Shown here: piece after piece, positions 11,748-26,300 of the stretch | Numbering within the stretch: position 1 is the stretch's first letter | Layout of the letters: each line of letters starts with the position of its first letter | NCBI RefSeq assembly: GCF_947623445.1 | Contig: NC_135242.1 | Location: 2,418,001 to 2,482,000, forward strand | Length of the DNA stretch: 64,000 nt | Direction of reading: 5' to 3' | Origin: Clavelina lepadiformis | Taxonomy: Eukaryota > Chordata > Ascidiacea > Aplousobranchia > Clavelinidae | The notes under the pieces: generated by a model | What the model saw: only the letters and a program-made list of their open reading frames with translations | Database searches by the model: none | Told to the model about the DNA's origin: nothing | Position numbers and translations under genes: made by a program

Positions 11748-13724
11748 CTTGGAATCGATATGTTTGAACTTAGTCAGCGAAATAGTTTTATTTACATTTT
11801 GTGAATAAATTGCTCATAATTTTCACAGCCAATTTAAAAGATCTTTGGGTTATCTTAGAAGCAGTTTAAACACCAATGCGACTCTGATTCCTTAAAACCT
11901 ATGTTCAATACAATATTTCTATGTTTCAAAACAATAATAGGTTAAAAAATATGAAAATACACTTAAAACTAACAAAGTGTTTCAACTTAAAAGCAACATG
12001 CAGTTTAATATAAGAGAAAAATTCATATTTTAACTGATGAGTTCATCTTTGTTCTATAATAATAGCATTATAGCGGTGGAATTTTATTAAACTGAACCAT
12101 TTTGTCCACAGATTACTGTGTCAGATAAGTCATATCAGCCTGGTCAATATAATCGGCTTGTCCCTATTAGTAACTCCAACATGGAGAGCTGGTATGATGT
12201 GAAGGATATGTTTAAAACAAAAAGTAGTTTTACGAACTAGGACCAACAGAGCAGTCTAGAATCAAAGAAATCATGGCCGATTTTAAGTAGTTCAAAGACT
12301 TGCCAGGTCTCATATCTCTTCGGCTTGCACAGTGCCATGGCTAGGCTAAATAGGCTGGCCTACACTAGGCCTATCTGGAAGATTACTTTATTATAATTCG
12401 GCGTGAAGATAAAAAATTATGACGTGCACGTTAATGAATCTCCTGCGTGCAGGTGCCACACTTTCCATGCAGTCGCGTTTATTTGTTATGCCAGTAAGAC
12501 AGTATTCAGGACAGCTACGATTCCGTGCGGCTGCAATCCCTTCACCCGGAATAGGTTTATGTGATGGTGTCCTAACTCCTAAGCACGCGCTTATTTTACT
12601 TATAGGTTAATCCTGCGCTGCTTCGACATCCCTAGCGGCTATCCTACCTTACTTCAACAGTTAACACATATTCTCACGCAGTAGCCCAGCTTACTTAGCT
12701 AAGGTTTAGAGTTCTGACTCAGAGTGACATTTTGCCAGTTTTAGAATTTAGGCACCACTAAAATAGGGATGTCGAATCCGAATCGTGTGCGCTGATTGAC
12801 ACATTATGTCATTTACAATTTTCTAGCGGTGCGAAAACGTTACAGTTTGGTGTTACATTACTTCTGATATTTTTCTGATAATTAATATATTCAATAAAAA
12901 TTGTACACCACGAAAAAGATCACAAAATACTTTACAGCAGTAAAGTATGTCTGTGACAGGTTGACAGTAATAAATTGCTTGTTGTCACATGCTTTATCCG
13001 TCGTTTTGGTTGTCCGAAACAGCAACAACTTTTCGTCTCCCACATTGAAGGCGAAAAATCTAAATGAATGAACAACATTGTATACAACGCATTATGCAAA
13101 CTCTACAAGACTGCTTGTTGTTAATTGTGTTGTAACATTGCACGTCGCCACGTCCTCCTTTACAACTTACAGTCTTGCGAATTCAATTTATAAAATGGAA
13201 GCCAAAATGAAAGTCCGTGTCTCAGCAGTTATAACAAACAGATGTTATGTTGTTGTTTTGGTAACGTAAAAACTTAAAAAATTGAATAGTAAAACGTGAA
13301 CTAGGAACATTAACAGAGACAATCGTTGAAAAAACATGTGAAAGTTTTGTATATAAAAATGCATACATGGTCAAATTGATATTGGAAATCCAAAAAAAAA
13401 ATCAGCATGATGATTGATTAAAACTGATGAACTATGAAATTAGTAGGATATAAACAAATTAATAATACTTTAAGTTTTGCAACATTGGCCAATTAAAACT
13501 GTAACAAAGTACACCACATTATCATTCAATCATTCCAACATTCATTTTGTCCACACAAAACAAATTTTAACTAATTGTTAATTAGGGTAATACCCATTTG
13601 TGCTTCTTTATCTGAAGCTTTTCCGGGATTTGTTGACAATGGGTGAATACTGTATCACTTTCTGTTGTTGATGATTTGACCAGGGACAGGAATTTCTTAT
13701 GAATTTTACTCATTGGGCGGTACA
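11748..13724. other. Intergenic between divergent armc1 and UPF0449 genes
   Basis: This region should hold both promoters, because the flanking genes are transcribed away from each other. It contains a dispersed repeat at 12419-12466 (listed separately) and a stretch rich in TAGGCCTA-type words near 12340-12375. Two short + frames (12419-12610, 13078-13269) have no recognisable similarity. Confidence 0.5.
12419..12466. repeat. Dispersed repeat, copy 1
   Basis: GACGTGCACGTTAATGAATC...GTGCCACACTTTCC is matched at 44734-44781 by GACATGCACATTGATAAACC...ATGCCACACTTTCT in the same orientation, over about 48 bp. It is probably a fragment of a dispersed repeat family; its full extent is not visible from two copies. 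Confidence 0.5.
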
Positions 13725-15214
13725 ATGATGCGTAAAAGGCATACAGAAAAGAGCGCTTTGTTACCTGTGAGGCCCTCCCCTCCCACTTTAAAAGAAATTG
13801 AAGAAGATGTGAAATCCGCAGACAAGAACGATTACGTTTTTACCTCAATGACGTCGGTTAACGATGGTAACTTTTAATAACCGTTTAATATATGTTTTAC
13901 GTAAAAACTGACTTGGGTAAAGGCATAGTCACATAACGTTTACTGCTATGTTAAGTGCAATTAGTTAAGTTGGTTCGCTGAAGGTTGAGATTTCAGTAGT
14001 TACAGAAACTGTACGCTTCTTGTGAATTATTGCTCAATTAGCTTACTTGCGCAATTGTCGATAGTGCTCTTATATATGTTTTAAAGTTTTTCGTGAAAGT
14101 ATTTGTTTCTTTGCAGATTTCAACTTTGCTGAAGATTTGAACAGCACCGATGACTCAATTGACGCCGATGAAATTCAAAAAAGGCAAATCGTACTAGAAC
14201 AATATGAAAAAGTATGATGAGTACCGTACATATAGGAAATTATGAAAATTATGTACATTTAAGCCCTTGGGTTTTAACAGTTTTCTCTCATTCATTGACT
14301 GTTTGTGGTCATAGTTTTTGTTTTATTATGCTGTAACAAGGTTAGCATTAAAATTTTTCGTTCATCACATCTAATCGCAAAAAATTATTTTTTTGATACA
14401 AAATAAATTCGATTTTAGTGACAGTCACTTTTGACTGAATCACACTGTAAGTTGTTACGTTTGGTTTTGCCACTTTTTCCTACTCTTTGTGTTTTTTCCG
14501 ACCATTTTTTATTTTCCTATTATAGTTTCTATTTTTTCTTTTACTTCATACATCCAGTGATAAATTTTATTGCTCCAGTGCGAAAGACATCAGCACTAGT
14601 GTCTTAATCCGCTCAAAAGCTTAAATCAAGTGATTCGTTGATATGTCATGACGTTCATGTTAGTTTAAGTCTGTAAGTTAGAAGCACTAATGTCACAATC
14701 TGCTCAAAAAGTATTAAGTGCTTCGTTGATATTCCATAATGTTCTAGATATTGTGATCCAAATTAATAAGACCAATTAGTGACAAAACAAACCTGGTATT
14801 CGGCAGTTTAACATGTCCTCAAAATAAAGCAATATCGAATGGTGTAGTGTCTGTATAATATTTGTTAGTGCCACCTTGTATTAATTTATTTGTATATTAT
14901 GTTGGAAACACTGCGGTCATGTTGCTAGTTGACATTGTCAAGTAGTTATTCTTTTTGGGGCGTGTAAGTGAGGGAATGTTACAAATAGTAATTATTTTTA
15001 AGAGATTACTGATTTTAACTTACTTTTGATCTCTTTTATGCAGGTGTGCAAATTTCTGGAACTAAATGATTCACTTAAAGTCGGGCAAACAAATCTCAAC
15101 AAGGCTTGTAAGAAGCTGATTGAAACAGGTGGCGACGTAAAATCTGCTATGACCGACTTGAGCATTAAGTTAGAACAGCAACGACAACTTTTGAAAAAAG
15201 TAAACGAAACCTGA
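13725..15214 (+). CDS. UPF0449 protein (C19orf25 homologue)
   Basis: Three coding exons (13725-13866, 14117-14211, 15044-15214) with canonical GT-AG borders give 135 residues. The N-terminus (LLPVRPSPPTLKEIEEDV, then DYVFTSM) matches the hallmark of human C19orf25 (LLPTRPAPPTVEQILEDV...DPVFT). Exon 3 encodes a heptad-rich coiled coil ending LEQQRQLLKKVNET, corresponding to the family's coiled-coil C-terminus. Function is unknown in any species, as far as I know. Two tandem ATGs open the frame; the first is used here. An AATAAA lies 37 bases after the stop. The gene is tail-to-tail with the large gene at 17315-28821. Confidence 0.88.
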
Positions 15215-15250
15215 CATTTCCTTCATCGCGAGCGTTTTGTTTCTATTTCA

Positions 15251-15256
15251 AATAAA
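15251..15256 (+). terminator. Polyadenylation signal of the UPF0449 gene
   Basis: AATAAA lies 37 bases downstream of the stop codon at 15214, in a normal position for a short 3' UTR. Confidence 0.7.
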
Positions 15257-17314
15257 AAATGAAACATGTGCAAGCTAGTGATTTATTTGCAAACTACGAG
15301 CAATTAATTCAATTATTAGTTAAGCAGCTACAAAAACAAAAATGTGAAATATGCTGCTATGCACGATACGTTAAATAGCACTGTATCGAAAATTTGTATC
15401 CATTCTTATTGAAAACATGATATTTGTGGTAAATTGCAAATTATTTCTAAAAGGAATAATGTACCATGAGGCAGTGTCTTTCACAAAACAGCATGTACCA
15501 ATATCGTACTCAAACTCACCACAATGCTCTAGTAATGGCCACAATGCCAAAATGTTACAAAATATGTAGTTTTGCTGTAAAACTTTGTACAGGACAAAAT
15601 ATCATACAAAAATATATGAAATAGTGAAGCAATTAGCTTTTATAGAAAACACTAAGCAATAAAAATATATATGGTGGAGCGATTCAGAATTAAAATCATT
15701 ATGATTTCATAGCGTCAAGTTACATGCACACAAAACTACAAATCAAAGTAGAAAAACATGAAATGTGTGTTGCACCAATTCAACCATCAGCACCTGATAA
15801 ATTCATACTTAAAAGCATGGTTACAACAAAACTATTAACACTTGAAAACAATGTACTGGACTTGGTGATGTATAACAATGTTAGTCGGAAGCAGGCAGCA
15901 ATGTTCCCATCTTCAAGTCAGTACCTAAAATGATTAACATTTGATTATCATGCGGCTGCTGTTATGAGATTTTGAGAGTTTGTCAGTGAGATGTCGAACA
16001 CTTATACAACAAAATGACAGAGTTTTTGGCCATGTAATTAGGATTAAGAGAACAAAAAACACAGCAGGCATTTTAAAATGTGCCGATTTTTGCAAGTATG
16101 TGCATTTTGCAAACATCTATTCACTTGTATGCAAACAGTGAACGAAGCTCTAATTGAAGCATTTCATTTAACCCAGTTATTTAACTGAGGGCTCAATAGC
16201 AAAACACCAAGGTTTTCTATACACACCCTTCTATAGCTTAAAAAATTCTCTGATTAACACAAGAATATTGCTTGTTGGTAATCGCTGTAATAACTGAAGT
16301 ACGTTCCAAAATGAATAACAATCTCTTGCAAAATATATCAACACAGTGCTTAATCTGTCCTAACATATAATATATCAACACGTGCTGCTGCTTTGTATTG
16401 CTCAATCCTATATATGGCCAACCATTATGAGTAATCAATGATGAAGAGTTAAAGCTACACACCAAACTCAAAACCTAAAGATAACGCATTAAAACATATA
16501 AACAAAACAAAGCTATTTTCACACAAGGGGAATGCCCAAAACTGAAACATTAATGTCAGACTACACAATTTAATTGAAAATTGACTCCGTTTTTACAAAA
16601 AAGTTGACGAATTTGCTGAATTTTAAAAGATTTTAAAAACTCAAGCTGACAGTAAGGGGCATCCCCAAATATAAAAATACCTTCCAATGATGACATCATC
16701 GAAGATCCAGATTGCCAAAACTGTCATTAGTGAAAAGAAACATGGTAAATGAGGAATAAACCACTACCACTACAAGTCTAGTAAAAACTCAGTTAATAAT
16801 TGTGAGAATTGCAAATATTGAAAACACCATGCAAATACAATGTTGTCTTAAACATGCAATTTAACTTTATCATTATCGTTATCAATTGGTTAAACCAAAT
16901 TATTTTTGAAGTTATAATATTCTGACAGAGTGAAGTATAACAATTTTAAATAAACAAAACACATGACGAAGTAAATAGGATTACGTGTACGATACATTTA
17001 TTTTGAAGTATTTCCGGGACAGTTTACTACTGCATGCAAAATCTAACCGATAAGAAATTAAAACCACACAATTAGCTTCAAGAAATGAAAACTAAAAACG
17101 TTATTTGTGACAAAAAAGTAATCGATTAAATTATACACATATCCAATGCGGTTGGTTAAAACATACCAAGACTAGACTAGTAGAGAATTCTTTGATAATA
17201 GTTCATGCGTGTCAACATGCATCAAATGACACCCTTGTTTCGTGCGTGCTAAAAGCAAAACTTCAGTAGGTTGATTTAAAAAATTAGAGCTTTTCGCAAA
17301 ATTACATTTTTGTG
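15257..17314. other. Convergent 3' flanks, no gene seen
   Basis: The right part is the 3' UTR of the minus-strand gene whose stop is at 17317-17315; the reverse AATAAA at 16997-17002 is its likeliest polyadenylation signal. Between ~15280 and 16990 only short, AT-rich frames occur (15724-15933 +, 15934-16116 -, 16238-16471 -), and none has family similarity. Confidence 0.55.
16997..17002 (-). terminator. Probable polyadenylation signal of the 22-exon gene
   Basis: AATAAA on the minus strand, about 313 bases after the stop codon at 17317-17315. It is the first consensus hexamer downstream. Confidence 0.5.
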
Positions 17315-20300
17315 TTACCGATTCCTATTGGCTCTTCGATTGTGTTCCTTTAAGTTCCTCATCCAATCATCTCCTCCCTGTTGTGGGCGTCGGCTTGGGG
17401 GCGCGCCTTTTGCCATTAACTTTGTGGGAAACATTTGTTTGCGCTCGGGCTGGGTATAGAAAATATCGTCACCAGTGAGTGCATTTTAAGCATCAATCAC
17501 TTCAAAACAAATTAAATTGAGAAGTAAAATATCGAGTTTTAAAACTTAAGGAACACGAACCTGTTCAAAATCGCTGTTATAAGCAGTTGCACTTCTCACA
17601 TCACGTTCATATTTGTTTATATCAAACTCCTTCTTTCTGTAAATACAACCAGACCAATGAGCATTAACAATAATAAACAACTCTGGACTCTGGGACATCA
17701 CATGACATCATGATCATATCACATGACATCACGTGATCAACAAATCATCTCACCTGTCCTTCCATCTCGGGTCGTTCACCCAAGCACGTCGCGATCCTGG
17801 TTCATCATGAGCTCGTTTCTTGCGAAATTCCCCAACCCAGTCAGGTTCGTCGCTATGGTGATGACCACTCCTGCGATAGGGGTTACGTGAATATGAAGGG
17901 TCGTCGTGACCCTGTTTATAGGGGCTCACTTGCTGATGGTACCTGTGGCATCGATATCTTGTGATGAACTTAATACTCATGACAAGATGGAAACTTTGGC
18001 AAATTAATAAAACAAAATTTCAAATCCAGTAGATATTTTCCACTTTTCCAATGTTTATCTCTTGCTTTGTAGTATCTCTTCAACCGCACAATATCTAGAC
18101 CAAGTACCACGAACCTGTCACGGTCACGTTCTGATTTCCTTGCACGGTGATCACGGTCAAGATCACGATCACGTGATCTATCACGACCCCTCCTCTCCGG
18201 ACTGATGTTACGCTCCCTTGACCTCGATCGACCTCTGTGTTGCGGACTGATGTTTCTTTCACGGGACCGGGACCTTCCACGACGATCAGGACTGACACCG
18301 CGTTCCTTGCTTTTTGCTCTGGAGCGCCCCCTATCAGGCCGGTCATCTCTAACAAAGCGATAACAAATTGTGAGGTCATAAAAGATGAAAGCAGTACAGG
18401 AGTATGAAGGGCTTACCTCCCTCGCTGACTGTTGCTTCGATCTGATTCGTCGGGAGACTCCCTGGAATTAAAACTCATTTCACTGAATGCATCAGTTACA
18501 CTACAAAGCTGAACAAGGCCTCTCAACTACACCCATACTGAAATAATACGATACACCAGAGATACAGCACCAAGACTTAAGGCTTGTCAAATATCTACTT
18601 GGAGAACAGATTCTTGAAGAATTTTTAAGCTTAGACACTTTTATTGAATAACTCTAAAAAAATGGCGCAAAATTTTTCCTTTTGATTCTTATTTTGAAGC
18701 GTGAATTATTTCAGTGTTGAATTTAATATAAATCTGACCCCAAATGTTCAGTTGGTGCAATAAACAGAGGACAGACATTTGACATAACGCTTTAGATTTC
18801 AACAACATACCTGTGGCTTGTTCTTGGTTTGCTCTTGTTGTAAATATCTCGGTTGTCGTTACGCTTGGTTGCTTCCTTGATGATGTCAGCATTCTTGTCC
18901 TGTCTCGTTTCCTTGACAGGTCTAGTTGGAGATTTGACGGGGGATGGGGAACGCTTGTTGAGACGAGTGATCGCTTGGACCGACTTCAAAGCTCGATCTT
19001 GCTTCTTCTGAGCACTTCGGATCGCTGATTCTTGCGCTGTCTTGAATTTATCCAGAAGATCTGGGAACAAGTTTCACAGGAAAGTGCGGAACCGAATAAA
19101 AATGTGACGATGTAAGCAGAAATATGTCGTCGAGCTGTAATTTTTTCGTAATTCAAGTATGATTTGCTCAAACCTTATCACTTTAAGTTGATTTGCAACA
19201 GTGCACAATCCTACCAACACATGTATATTCACTCTTAAGCATTCTAACATCACCAGGGGCACATACTCGTGATATAAGAAGAAATATGTCATTAATTCTT
19301 TTTATAATCCAAGTAACATAACACTAGTGACTACTTTAACCTGGATTGCCAAAGTGCACAACCATATTATTCAACACATTTTGAGTTTCACTTTTAACCA
19401 TTTAAACACCACCACCACACAATCATGCTTACATGCAATAAAAAAGTGGTAAATTATCTAAACAACCATGGTCACAGTGCATTCTTAAATACATGCTGTG
19501 TATTGCATTAAGCAATGTCTGATAAATGCCAATACGAATGTTAAAGCCCAGTTGTTTTAACATTGAAAGTGGTAACTTTGACCATAATTTTGTATATTCA
19601 AGAGTTTGTTGAAATACCCAACAGATTAGAACTGTACGTTAGATATCAGACATCACTTAAAATCTTCTATGATTTATATAAATGGCCCACCTGTGCCTAA
19701 AGATGTTTTTTGCTTCGTTGTGTTTCCGAACCCTTTAATAAACAGAAAAATTAAAATGAGGGTTCGCAACCTCTAAAACTTAATAATTAAATTATCTAAC
19801 TCAGCATGTATAGGAAGTGCCTGTGAGCATAATCCTATCGAGAAACATAAACCAAGCAACGATTAAAATTGACTAAAACACGTTAAATTTTAACAGTTTT
19901 AAAATTGGCACTGCCAGTGTTTTAGTCAAACTGACTGAACCACTGGTGTTGGTAGATTATGACAAACATAAAAACTATTTAAATGTGATTAGCAGTTGCA
20001 ATTATTTTCAAACAGAAATGTGAGCAATTGTAAGAAACTGTTCCACATGTCCCCAACAGCAAAGTGTAAGTGCACTGCTACACATCTACACAACATCTTA
20101 TTAGAGGCATGCTCAGCTGTTAATCAACCAGCGCAATCAGCGTTCAAACATTTCAGTACGTTGTATTCTGTGGGCATGCCACTGATGTTAAACAAAGTGA
20201 ATCTAAATCAAGAAAAACTGGTGGCATAAGGCTGAGATGGTAAGTTAGCGGAGTTACAACACGTGGTAATTAAGTTAAACCTGATATTAAGAAAAAAGTG

Positions 20301-23300
20301 AAAACCTGAGTCAAGTATGCAATTGCATGTCAGATAAAGGGCTGAATGGGAAGGAATTAACAACGTAATAGTCACGAAATACTCTACCCTGATTCGGTGA
20401 TTGTTGCGCATTTGATGACCGGACCTGTAAGTTTATTTCACACCATTAAGACACCATAATATTTACCAGTGTAAGTCGGTGGTCTTTTACGGTCGTCATT
20501 CGCTGTTTCCTGAATGTTTGGCAATGAAGCCGCTCCACGCTTCAACGCTTCCTCGCTTGGAACTTTGAAAACAAGTTTGTTGTCCTTCTTTGCATTCGGT
20601 TTATCTGCAACAATAATCTTATGATGATCAACATCATAAAAATCACACAATAATCTGAAACACATCGTTGCAGAAATGGTTTGGCGCCAAGATTAGACAA
20701 ACGGAAAATAACGCACAATTAGTCGTTTGGCCATTTTTATTCGTTGTTTGGAATTACAGGCTGACTATATTGAGATATGTGTGAACTATGATAAGTTCAA
20801 AGACAAAAAATACTTGCTCAAAGGGCATAAGACTAATATATATCGTTGTGTTTGCTGCCAAGCTTTGAGCTGCATAGAGCATTGACACAGCGCCTTTGCT
20901 TTCCTCTATCTAATGAGCTTGGTGACAGGGAATTAATTATTTATGTATTAAGACGTTTTCAAGATAATTACTGTTTGAAATGAAAAACTATGAAAAACAG
21001 AGGGAATGATCTTTCATTGGCCACTGCTAGTTGTGCAATTGCGACACGGAGTTTGGTACGTCCCTAATTTTAATGAAGCTCTACTCATATTGTGTATTTT
21101 CTACATTTTAACCACAACGTGACATCATAAACTTTTCAGGATACCATGGAATTTGAAAAGTTTGGCACCTACGGTTGTAGCGCCACTGTAATTTACACAG
21201 CGCTCGCTTTAAGTCCTCAGAGCTTTGCCGTTTATTAATTGTACGTGAGCGTACTTCTCATTTGACCAGTCTACAACGAAGCAAGTGCCATATTTTTCAC
21301 TCCTCAAATTCATAGGTGAAAAATAAACGATATAACACAAAAGTGAAAGAATACCGGCACTTCTGGGAGGTTGTTCTGCCCGGCTTGGCTGCTGAGAATG
21401 ATACTTCTTGGACGTCGTGAGCTTTGCTTCAGCATGATGCTGTAAAGAGGAGATAAAACTCATTTCATGGCTGGTCATAAACTGATGATACAAGTATACA
21501 ACTGTGCAAGCATATGATGATATTATTACAACACAAGCTATGTTAAAAACAACAGTTTAGATTGAATACTAAAACATGTTGCTAAATTCATAACGAAAAT
21601 CTAGTAACTAGTGGAACTAAAGACATGTTCGCAATTTCGCATATCACAAAACAATACAAAAATTAAGACAGAAGTTACTTGGACAGATCAAAACATTTCT
21701 ATCACCAATACGTCACATACAGAATCAAAACAGTTTTCCGTTAGAACATATCTGGTACGTTTGTGAGCAATTACCTTTTCTGGCTTGGGTGCTTGAGATT
21801 CTTCCACTGTTATTGGCGATATCCTATTTTGTACGAGGTCATCGGGGGTCACATTTATTGCATAATCTTAACAAGTCATATTATTAGATTAACGCAAGAC
21901 AAGTGGTACTTCACACTAAAATGTACTTAAGCACAATAAGGGCTATAACAGTAAGTAGCTTATTATCAAATTAGTAGCATAAGTTGACAAAAAATAAAAG
22001 GATATCTTGATTGGCATCATATTGAATGGAAGCACTTGGTTAAACAACTCACCATCAACAAGAGCAGTCGAACTGCTCATACGAGTTGGTGGTTTGCGTT
22101 TCGACATCTGCCCTGTCCTTGCCATCCTGACACGATCTTTAGAATGGTCGTGGTTGAGTGGGTGCGCATCTGTGTTATCCCAGTCTTGCATCGCTGCATC
22201 AACTGCATCTGGTCCGTCCTGATAAATAACATCAATGAAGGTAATGGTTTCAAGAGCAGTCATTAATAAATAAGACAATACTCTAGAAAAACAAACCACA
22301 AACATACACACATACAACACACGCTATGCAGAGATAACCGAGTCAATTGAGAAGAATAACTCAACAGGTAAGCATGCAACCTGTTCATTATTGGCCTTCT
22401 TTCGTAACGAGTTTCTTACCGGCTTCTGAGGGGGCTGTGGCTTCATGCCAACATTTCTCTAAAAGCAGAAAGAATTTTAAATTCACACACGGCTGGTAAG
22501 GCGGTAATTATAATTATGTACACTCAAAAATGATAAAGGAACAACCACACAAGGTTCAAAGATGGTTTTGTTTGTATAATGCAAGCATATTGTTTTGCAA
22601 TATCAAAAATGAATACAAAAAACTGACCTGTTGAATATGTTGCTGTGGCTGATTGGTTGATGTGAATCGATCTTCATTTAAACCATCACCAGGTTGCCTT
22701 CAAGAAAGAAGTAAAATACGTTTAAAATAGTTTATTCTTTGTACTGACAAGAGGTAAACTACTAGAAAGTAGTAAAAGGTGACATCGTGTTACAATCAAT
22801 CTCTGAGGAAAACAACTGAGAATATGAATAAAAAATCGAACAACTTCACGATGATAAACAAAACAAGGCATATAGAGTTCTAAAAGACACAATTTCAAAC
22901 CTGGAGTCCTGACCGTATCTCTCCCCGGCTGGAATCGGTCTGGAGGGCCCCGATGGACCCCAATTACGTTCACGACCAACCTGTGGCCTGTAAGTGGGTC
23001 CTCCAGCTCTTTGCGCAACCAAATTTTGCTGCCGATTAGTAGGGGGTGGGGTGGGGGCATCGACATCAATGCCCTCAGAGCTGTCGTCTTCATCAGGTGG
23101 GGGATCGAATGGGTGACGGGGGGCTTTTGGCATACCCAGGTTGCTATCTCGTCCAGTGGGTGGTTGTCGTTTCTGCTGCTGCTGTTGCTGGGGGTATTGG
23201 GGGCCATTGTTATGGTGGGGTTGGTGATTGGTCTATGTTGAAAAATCATCATCAATATTTGTCAAATAATACTCAATAATATACGAATTGGGTCAAAACT

Positions 23301-26300
23301 TGAGCTTTTCTGCGATGTATTCACAAGGAAAATACCACTTATTTCCAAGCAAGCTTATTTCCAGCAAGAGTGCAAGACAACTGACCATATATTGACAAAT
23401 GATTTAAAGTATAAAAGTCAATGTAAAAACATAAAAACTGTGCTTGACCTACATATCCAAACAAGGCACTGACTACTTGATTCAAAACTTCAACTTACCT
23501 GTCGTGGTTGTTCGCTTAAGTCACTCGGAGGAGCCGGCCAGTCTTCATCATTTTGCGATTGGTCCGCACCATTCTTATACACGTTGTAGCTACTGGAGAC
23601 AACTGCTGGTACATAATTGGTATCTGGACTCCTTCGCTGGTTGTATGTTGGTTGACGATCACCATATAGTGGTTGCTCACTATGAGGTAGCTGGTCGGGA
23701 GGTGGAACTCTCTGGTCTTCGTGTGGTTGCTGGTATGGTGGTCGGTCTTTGTTGAATGGTTGCTGTCGATGGTGTGGCGGTTGACTTTGATATGGTTCTT
23801 GCGATCTGGTGGATTGCTGGTGATCGCTGATTGATGGAGAGTTGAACTTTTGGTAACTACGAGCAACGAGACTTGGAACATAATTGCTCTCGTCAGAGGA
23901 TGGTCCTTCAGGTTGGTTGCTTGTGTTGAACTGGTTGGGTTGGTCACTGCGCTGCTGGTAAGATGGTTGTTTGTATTGGGAGGTAGCTTGGTTGTGTGGT
24001 GGTCTTTGAGGCGATCTCCTATCATCATACGGTTGTCGTCGCTGACTTTGTGGTTCTGATGATGGAGGGGCTGCTGTAAAATTAAAGTTATTTCAACAGA
24101 AAATACCACATAAGAATACTGGTCTATAAATTGCAGAAGAACGCATAAATCCAATTATTTTGTGATTTACTACTAAATTATTTTGCTGTAAAAGCTATGT
24201 TTCGATCTAAATGGTTTAATTTTAATCATTTCAGCAACATTAAAGGTCTAATTGCAGTGTCATGCATGCATACTGGCAGCGATACCATGTCCATATTACA
24301 TCTGTTTTCAAAAAACTTGTGAAAAGTTGGTTAAAATCACTTCTAGAATTAGACTTTTTCATACACAGTTGGGTTGAGATAATGCTACTGTAAAATCAAT
24401 CCAAATCACTTGAGCAAACCAATTGCAAATAAATGCAGTTAGTTAAGCTACAGATTAGTCATCAACAAATCTACGCTTAACACTCAAATAAAAAATCAGT
24501 GCGGCTTGATCAGCAAATTCAAACCATATACAATAATTCATACATGCTTTAGTATTAAAACCCAGCTGTATAATTAAGCATTCAAAGCAATGTAAATTAG
24601 CTGATCAAAGTGTCTGTGAGGCATTATTATGTTCATTCACACCACAGCAATTTATCTACATAAATTTTACATGAATAATATCTTCTGTCAGCAGAATGAT
24701 CATATTGAAACTGTTCCTCGTACTGGGGTTGGTTATGTGAGATCACATCTTTAAAGTCAAACGAAGGTTTTATGAAAAATTAGAGTTTATGTTTTAACGC
24801 TGATATTTCATATCCAATAGTCTAAGAATCTGTGTGAAGTTTTACCACAAAACCATATCTGGAATAGTGACAAACTTCATCTTCAAGTGTATAGAAAGAT
24901 GCATAGTGCACTGCATGCATTTGCAGTATATGTCTGTACAGTTAACTTGCCAAAACAAAACAAAACTCAGCAATTTTATAAACTTACATCGATTTCCTGA
25001 ACCTGGATGTTGATTGACAGGTTTCACCGGTGGAGGTAGGGGCTTGTAACCCCTGTCTGGACCTTCAAATTCCTTCTTCTGAAACTGAACCCCAACTACC
25101 ATGGGGTTACTCATCGGTGGATCCCCTGAATAGCTACTTCTTGCTCGGGGGTCGTCTAAATTGGTGGGTGACCTCATCCGCGAGTTTAACACGTCTAAAT
25201 TATTCATGCTCTGGCTGTGTTGGGGTGGGGGGTCATAATGTGGGAGATTTTGATTTCGATGTTGGCCCCCGTCATCGTACCTCAGAGGTGGGGGATGCTG
25301 TGCTTGGGGAGGAGCGGGCATTCTTTCTCGAAAGTTTTCCCGCGGCCTCTCATATTTATCATCTGGTGGGGGCTGATGAGAAGGGGGTTGTGAGGGGGGT
25401 TTATACCGCTGTTCGGGGTAATTCTGTCCTGGAGGTGGTGGAAAACGGTCATCAGGCCGCTGTGATGGTTCCTGGTAGGAATTTCGATGATGATGTGATG
25501 GTTGCTGGTGCCTGGGATGGTCGCTGGTTGCTGGTGGGTATGGTGTTTTGGTTTGGTATGACTGATTTGAACTGGGTGATGTTGGGGGCTTTGACATGGC
25601 GGGGCCGGCGTTGTTGTATCGATTTGCACCCCAACTTGACGATGCTTGGGGCAAAGGAACAGACGCGCTTGGTTTGTCAAACATGTTTTTCATCGAACGA
25701 ACACTCTAAAAAATTATTACAAAAAGTAACCTCCTGCAAATGGATGGTAACAAATGCTAACAATTTGCCAAAGACGATTTATTTAAGTTATGTCATCACC
25801 AAAACCAAAAAAACAAACTATAACAATACGAGCAGATTTTCTTTTATCTTATGACCTTACTTTTATCTGTGAGCTGTCAACACCAGAATCGTGTTCATTC
25901 CACCGCTGGTTGCTTATTTTCTGACTTCTGTATGGTGGCTGGTGCGCATCTTTTTGCATGGTCCAGTGAGCTGGTTTATGTTGCTGTTGGTTGTATTCAC
26001 TGCTGTGTTCATTCACGCCATGACTTGAGCCATGTTGATCATTCTCGTACCTACGACCGCGACTGTCGTCTCTGGAATTTGGTTGATCGAACGGCCGATT
26101 GTACGAAGCACTTTGCTCCGCACGAGGGGATATTGGGGCTCCATGTGGGGGGTGTTGGGAGTAGGGTGGGTCCCTGGGTCTTGCATCGTACGATCTTTCC
26201 GTGTAAACTGATCCGTAGCCGCTACTGTCAGTATCTCGATGCATATCATGACCTCCCTGGAGTGGGGCAGATCGGTCGTAATATTGATCATTCCGGGGAT

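Noticed and set aside
12419..12610. 63-codon frame (MTCTLMNLLRAG...)
   Set aside because: It overlaps the dispersed repeat, has no family match and no splice partner.
20400..20435. Possible extra exon of the 22-exon gene (after CTTACAG at ~20430)
   Set aside because: Its ends cannot keep the frame with the next exon, whereas joining 20467 directly to 19732 does; treated as a cryptic acceptor.
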